Below, one piece after another: positions 60,927 to 64,000 of a stretch of DNA of 64,000 bases. Positions within the stretch are counted from its first letter, which is position 1, and each line of letters opens with the position of its first letter. The position numbers and the translations under genes were made by a program. Location: NCBI GenBank assembly GCA_016209015.1, contig JACQWY010000004.1, forward strand, positions 46,818 to 110,817, in the 5' to 3' direction. The notes below the pieces were generated by a model. The model ran no database searches. It was not told the origin of the DNA and was given only the letters and a program-made list of their open reading frames with translations. This DNA is from Gammaproteobacteria bacterium. GTDB taxonomy: Bacteria > Pseudomonadota > Gammaproteobacteria > Ga0077536.

Positions 60927-63194
60927 ATGGATTTCGAGCTTGTCAGCGGCTTTGATTGGGATGCCGGAAATCTCGGCAAGAACGCCAAGCACGGCGTGGA
61001 TAACCGGGAGGCTGAGGAAGTCTTCTTCAATCAACCGTTGCTGCTGACACCGGACGATATCCATTCGGACTCGGAAGTCCGGTGGCGAGCGCTCGGGCGT
61101 ACGGACAACGGCAATGCGGCTTCCCCGAAGATCAGCACCGGCTACGTCTACAACGGCTTCAGTAATTTGCGCCAAGTCACGAGCCCCGATACGGGTGTCA
61201 CCGTTTATCGGTACGATACGGCCGGTAATCGCATCTCGCAGACTGACTCACGAGCCTTCGGTCAGGGCAATCTCACCATAACGTATGAGTTCGATGCATT
61301 AAGCAGGCTCCATACGATCAACTATCCAACGCCCTCCGCGATTGACGTAATTCTTACGTACGACGAGAACGACAATGGTCAAAATGGGCGAGGGCGCCTC
61401 ACGACTGTAGTCGATGAAGCTGGCACTACGAAGTTCAAATACGATGCGCGTGGGAATGTCCGAGAAAAATCGTTCACATTTACTGGGGAGTCGGTCGCTT
61501 ACGTCACCTCCTATACCTACACTGCAGCGGATCAAGTCTGGACAATAACGTATCCATTGACGCAACGTGTCGTTACCTACCAGCGGAATTCCATGGGTCA
61601 GATTACGGGCATTACTTCTCGGCTACCGAACGAATCAAGCGACACGGTAATTATTAGTCAGGGCGTGTACGAGCCGTTCGGCCCGCTGCACAGTTGGATA
61701 TACGGCTCTGGAAGTCATCAAGTTGCGGCGACGGACACGCATGACCTCTCGTATCGCATCATGCGCAGCACGCACGATTACGTATTAGACCGCGAGTACA
61801 CGATTGACGTCGCAGACAACGTTCGTCATGTCCACGATTACCTACTGAGTGGGAATGAACAGGACTTCAACTACGATACTCTCGATCGGTTAACGAATGC
61901 GCAGGTGCCTCAGAACCCCGCGAAGAATTATGAATACGATTATGTGGGCAACCGGACGCGCGAAGCTAACACGAACGAAATCTATAGCTACTATACGGAT
62001 CCAGCCAACAAACATCTCAATTGGCTGAATACCAACCAGCCTGGTACGACGCCAACTACGTCCTCCTTCAGTCGCACGTATGACGCGGTCGGGAATCTAT
62101 CCAGTAAACTACAGCTGCAAGTTCCTACGGGTTTCTCCAATCCTGAGTGGTTTGCATACGGCTACGGAGACAGCAATCGCCTGACATGGGTGCTTCATAA
62201 TGACAATTCCAACAACCAAGACTACATGGTTACATCACACAATTGGCGGGGCCAGCCCGTTGCCGATGTGTATGGCACTGGAGCCTTTGGACCAGTCACT
62301 GGAATCGAGTACTTACAAACCGATGAGCAGGCCCACCCGCTCTTGGTGGGTCGTGCCGCTCCAACCAATGCTTGGGCCCAAGAATTCATTTACCTGAACG
62401 ATTTGGCGGTGGCGTACTACCTGTATGATGCAAATGGCGCCGCGAGCGGGCCATATTTTATTCACTCTAACCACCTCGGAGCTCCCGTCAAGGTTACTGA
62501 CTCTCTCGGCGGCACGGTGGTCAACATGCAGTACGACGCCTTTGGCGAGAGGACGGTGCTCAGCTCATCTATACAGCCGCCTCGATTAGGACTTCCCTGG
62601 CAGACTTACACGCAGCAAGGCTGGTTCGTACATAATTATTTCAGGGAATATGACCCAAGTACCGGTAGGTATCTTGAAGCTGACCCGATCGGGCTGGCCG
62701 GCGGCATCAATCCGTATGTCTACGTTGGAGCCAATCCACTAAAGTTCATTGATCGTCTTGGTCTCTGTCGTTGCAAAGGCGGACGGTGGGACCAAACCTC
62801 GAATCTCGCCGGATCTTTGTTTTTCGGTGGCGGCTTTTCTTTCAGTTCTGATGTCATCATGACTTGTCGCAGCGACCAAACTTTGAAATGCAAGATGGAC
62901 ATCATATGTATTGGCGGAGGGCCCCTTGTAGGCGCCGGTCTTGGAGCCGACGTCGCTGGTAGTACGGGGGGTGTGAACGACTCGCAAAATTTCCCGCTGT
63001 GGAGTAACTATTTTACAGGGGGTGCTGGCCCTGTCAGCACTACTATAAGTACAGCGGGAGGCAGTCCCTGGGATCCTGGGCCCGGTGAAGGAGGCGCCAG
63101 TATTAGCCTAATGAAGAGCATCGGCGGTGGCGTGGGATACTTGGCATGCAGGGCGATAAACGTCAAATGCACATGTCCCTGCGAGGATAAATGA
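60927..63194 (+). CDS. Chimeric protein: BrnT-like N-terminus fused to truncated Rhs repeat protein with variable tip
   Basis: A 755-residue open frame. Residues 1-~61 match the first two thirds of a BrnT toxin (FDWDAGNLGKNAKHGV, then REAEEVFFNQPLLL and RWRALGRTDNG). From ~63 the sequence is Rhs: YD-type repeats such as YVYNGFSNLRQVTSPDTG and VYRYDTAGNRISQTDS, and the core NHLGAPVKVTD, YFREYDPSTGRYLEADPIGL, AGGINPYVYVGANPLKFIDRLGL. The usual DPxG at the tip junction reads DRLG. The ~140-residue tip is glycine-rich with several Cys and unknown activity. Full-length Rhs proteins are about twice as long, so this is a recombined derivative. Base composition is clearly AT-richer than the rest. Confidence 0.75.
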   Translation: MDFELVSGFDWDAGNLGKNAKHGVDNREAEEVFFNQPLLLTPDDIHSDSEVRWRALGRTDNGNAASPKISTGYVYNGFSNLRQVTSPDTGVTVYRYDTAGNRISQTDSRAFGQGNLTITYEFDALSRLHTINYPTPSAIDVILTYDENDNGQNGRGRLTTVVDEAGTTKFKYDARGNVREKSFTFTGESVAYVTSYTYTAADQVWTITYPLTQRVVTYQRNSMGQITGITSRLPNESSDTVIISQGVYEPFGPLHSWIYGSGSHQVAATDTHDLSYRIMRSTHDYVLDREYTIDVADNVRHVHDYLLSGNEQDFNYDTLDRLTNAQVPQNPAKNYEYDYVGNRTREANTNEIYSYYTDPANKHLNWLNTNQPGTTPTTSSFSRTYDAVGNLSSKLQLQVPTGFSNPEWFAYGYGDSNRLTWVLHNDNSNNQDYMVTSHNWRGQPVADVYGTGAFGPVTGIEYLQTDEQAHPLLVGRAAPTNAWAQEFIYLNDLAVAYYLYDANGAASGPYFIHSNHLGAPVKVTDSLGGTVVNMQYDAFGERTVLSSSIQPPRLGLPWQTYTQQGWFVHNYFREYDPSTGRYLEADPIGLAGGINPYVYVGANPLKFIDRLGLCRCKGGRWDQTSNLAGSLFFGGGFSFSSDVIMTCRSDQTLKCKMDIICIGGGPLVGAGLGADVAGSTGGVNDSQNFPLWSNYFTGGAGPVSTTISTAGGSPWDPGPGEGGASISLMKSIGGGVGYLACRAINVKCTCPCEDK

Positions 63195-63472
63195 GTACGT
63201 TCGCATACGACGTATTCGCGGGGTTGCTCGGGATCGCTGGCATTTTAGGTGCAATATTTCTTTTCAAGAAATACGGCCGCGACACTGAAAAGCCGAGTTC
63301 AACATGGGCTGGGATTTTGGCGCTAGGGCTCCTATATCCGTTCGCACGAAGATATGCGAAGAAGCGGCAGGGAACGATCACTCGGAGAGAAGCAGCGGGG
63401 CTGTGGCTCCTCGTGCTTCTCTTCTTAATTGTTTCCATTTGGTCGGTAATTCGGGACTCCCAACTTCGCTAG
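63191..63472 (+). CDS. Small three-TM membrane protein, candidate Rhs immunity protein
   Basis: A 93-residue protein whose ATG overlaps the Rhs stop (ATGA). Hydrophobic segments are at ~8-26 (VFAGLLGIAGILGAIFLF), ~38-52 (TWAGILALGLLYPFA) and ~70-86 (GLWLLVLLFLIVSIWSV), separated by basic loops. No family is recognised. The gene immediately after an Rhs tip is normally its immunity gene, and a membrane immunity protein would fit a membrane-targeting tip. That function is inferred from position only. Confidence 0.6.
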   Translation: MSTFAYDVFAGLLGIAGILGAIFLFKKYGRDTEKPSSTWAGILALGLLYPFARRYAKKRQGTITRREAAGLWLLVLLFLIVSIWSVIRDSQLR

Positions 63473-63561
63473 AGTGGTGCATTTGCGGAAATTCCCGGCA
63501 CCTTATTCGCGGCATTGCGAACTGATACTTCAATTATGGGCCGCTGCGCCCTCGTCCGCTG

Positions 63562-63792
63562 CTGCATCTTCACGGCGGCATCAATCCTTATGTCTATGTC
63601 AAGAATAATCCGCTGCGTTTTGTCGACCCGTCTGGGCTCGAGGTGGTTCATTGCCGCCTTCAACGCGTCGAGAACTGCTTTTCCACAATTTGCAGCCTTG
63701 CACACTACGCCGGAACTCAGTGCGGCCAGCCCGGTAAGTGCAGCCGCATCATCGATGCCGGCAACCTGCCCAGTGGGATCCGTAAACCGTAA
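63562..63792 (+). pseudogene. Orphan Rhs core/tip fragment, plus strand
   Basis: Without a start, the frame encodes GGINPYVYVKNNPLRFVDPSGLE, the last part of an Rhs core (63574 onward). About 48 residues rich in Cys follow before a TAA at 63790-63792. There is no upstream core or repeats. It is a displaced C-terminal scrap, as left by tip exchange at rhs loci. Past ~63650 it runs antisense to another Rhs scrap. Confidence 0.6.
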
Positions 63793-63837
63793 CGGGTTTG
63801 CATTCACATACAGATACGGATTGATGCCGCCTTGCAT
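63650..63837 (-). pseudogene. Opposed Rhs core/tip fragment, minus strand
   Basis: On the minus strand MQGGINPYLYVNANPL and RFTDPTGQVAG is a second Rhs core end, followed by a tip start (IDDAAALTGLAALSSGVV). The open frame continues to 63469, but beyond ~63650 it is antisense to the plus-strand Rhs core, so the authentic part probably stops there. Homology also breaks just upstream of the GMQGG, next to possible insertion-element sequence. Confidence 0.55.
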
Positions 63838-63936
63838 GCCACTACCGCACTCGCCCGCGCCCCGGCGGCCACCCGAAACTCCCCCATCCGTGGCCAGGTC
63901 AAAGTCCTCCAGTGTGAGGGCGGGACGGGATGATGT

Positions 63937-64000
63937 TTACACGTGGTGAGTGCGGGCGGCAACTCGTGCGGCGGCTTCCTTCAGACGCCAGCTCTTGCCT
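63937..64000 (-). CDS. C-terminal end of an unidentified protein, partial
   Basis: A minus-strand frame enters from the right edge and ends at TAA (63937-63939) after GKSWRLKEAAARVAARTHHV. The frame is too short to assign. Location beside a broken Rhs fragment, with ~100 non-coding bases between, would suit the transposase of an insertion sequence, but I do not recognise it. Confidence 0.3.
   Translation of the reverse strand, partial: GKSWRLKEAAARVAARTHHV

Noticed and set aside
60521..61030. Minus-strand open frame spanning the tRNA-like fragment and the brnT-like start
   Set aside because: It runs through the terminator hairpin and is antisense to the BrnT segment; it looks accidental.
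63838..63936. Terminal inverted repeat of an insertion sequence
   Set aside because: The sequence next to the partial minus-strand frame looks like an element end, but no matching second end lies within the window and I could not name a family.

Overview
The window is high-GC DNA from a Gram-negative bacterium. An outer-membrane polysaccharide export lipoprotein, O-antigen ligase and WecG-type genes, Tex, and a MalQ-TreY fusion fit a gammaproteobacterium-like organism (Nevskiales, Steroidobacterales or Xanthomonadales type). That placement is inference from gene style only; no rRNA or other marker is present. The last ~3 kb is visibly less GC-rich and is built from mobile or polymorphic-toxin debris.

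Layout. (1) 1-19862: an exopolysaccharide/capsule locus on both strands. It holds a Wza-like export lipoprotein (partial), a sugar nucleotidyltransferase and sugar-nucleotide dehydratase/epimerase genes, GT2, GT4 and WecG-type glycosyltransferases, two SGNH hydrolases, a Wzx-type flippase, a YfhO-like membrane protein, an O-antigen ligase/polymerase, a secreted clan GH-A hydrolase and a Gfo/Idh/MocA + DAO fusion enzyme. (2) 20007-22933: tex and a GNAT acetyltransferase, tail to tail. (3) 23111-33989: a nitrogen-compound catabolic block with an FAD amine/amino-acid oxidase, a luciferase-like monooxygenase, a TetR regulator, hydantoinase B and A, a class III aminotransferase, a cupin and a trimethylamine-dehydrogenase-like Fe-S flavoenzyme. 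A near-palindrome (AATAGGTC-N3-GACCTATT) occurs next to the oxidase start and, in weaker form, between tetR and the hydantoinase operon, so the block probably forms one regulon. (4) 34278-52724: one long minus-strand alpha-glucan/trehalose operon, glgB-glgE-treS/maltokinase-small channel-glgX-treZ-malQ/treY-(alpha/alpha)6 glycosidase, mostly joined by 4-bp ATGA/GTGA overlaps. (5) 53184-56743: a small candidate RiPP locus, a Nif11-leader precursor peptide followed by a GT41 (SPINDLY/OGT-like) glycosyltransferase, with a divergent cupin + PhyH dioxygenase pair. (6) 56814-64000: a decaying accessory region with a frameshifted HigB-like toxin remnant and its antitoxin, a frameshifted PLD/helicase/DUF3427 protein, a tRNA-Arg-like remnant with its terminator, a BrnT 5' end fused in frame to an Rhs protein with a variable tip and candidate immunity gene, and two opposed Rhs core scraps.

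How the parts work together. Region 1 would activate sugars, assemble and flip a repeat unit, then polymerise, ligate and export it. Region 4 encodes both routes between glycogen and trehalose: TreY/TreZ from glucan to trehalose, and TreS/maltokinase/GlgE/GlgB from trehalose to maltose-1-phosphate to branched glucan, with GlgX and MalQ for debranching and recycling. The most novel-looking system is region 5: a Cys-free, Ser/Thr-rich core peptide behind a Nif11 leader, encoded just upstream of a nucleocytoplasmic-type O-GlcNAc-transferase homologue. It suggests an O-glycosylated RiPP.
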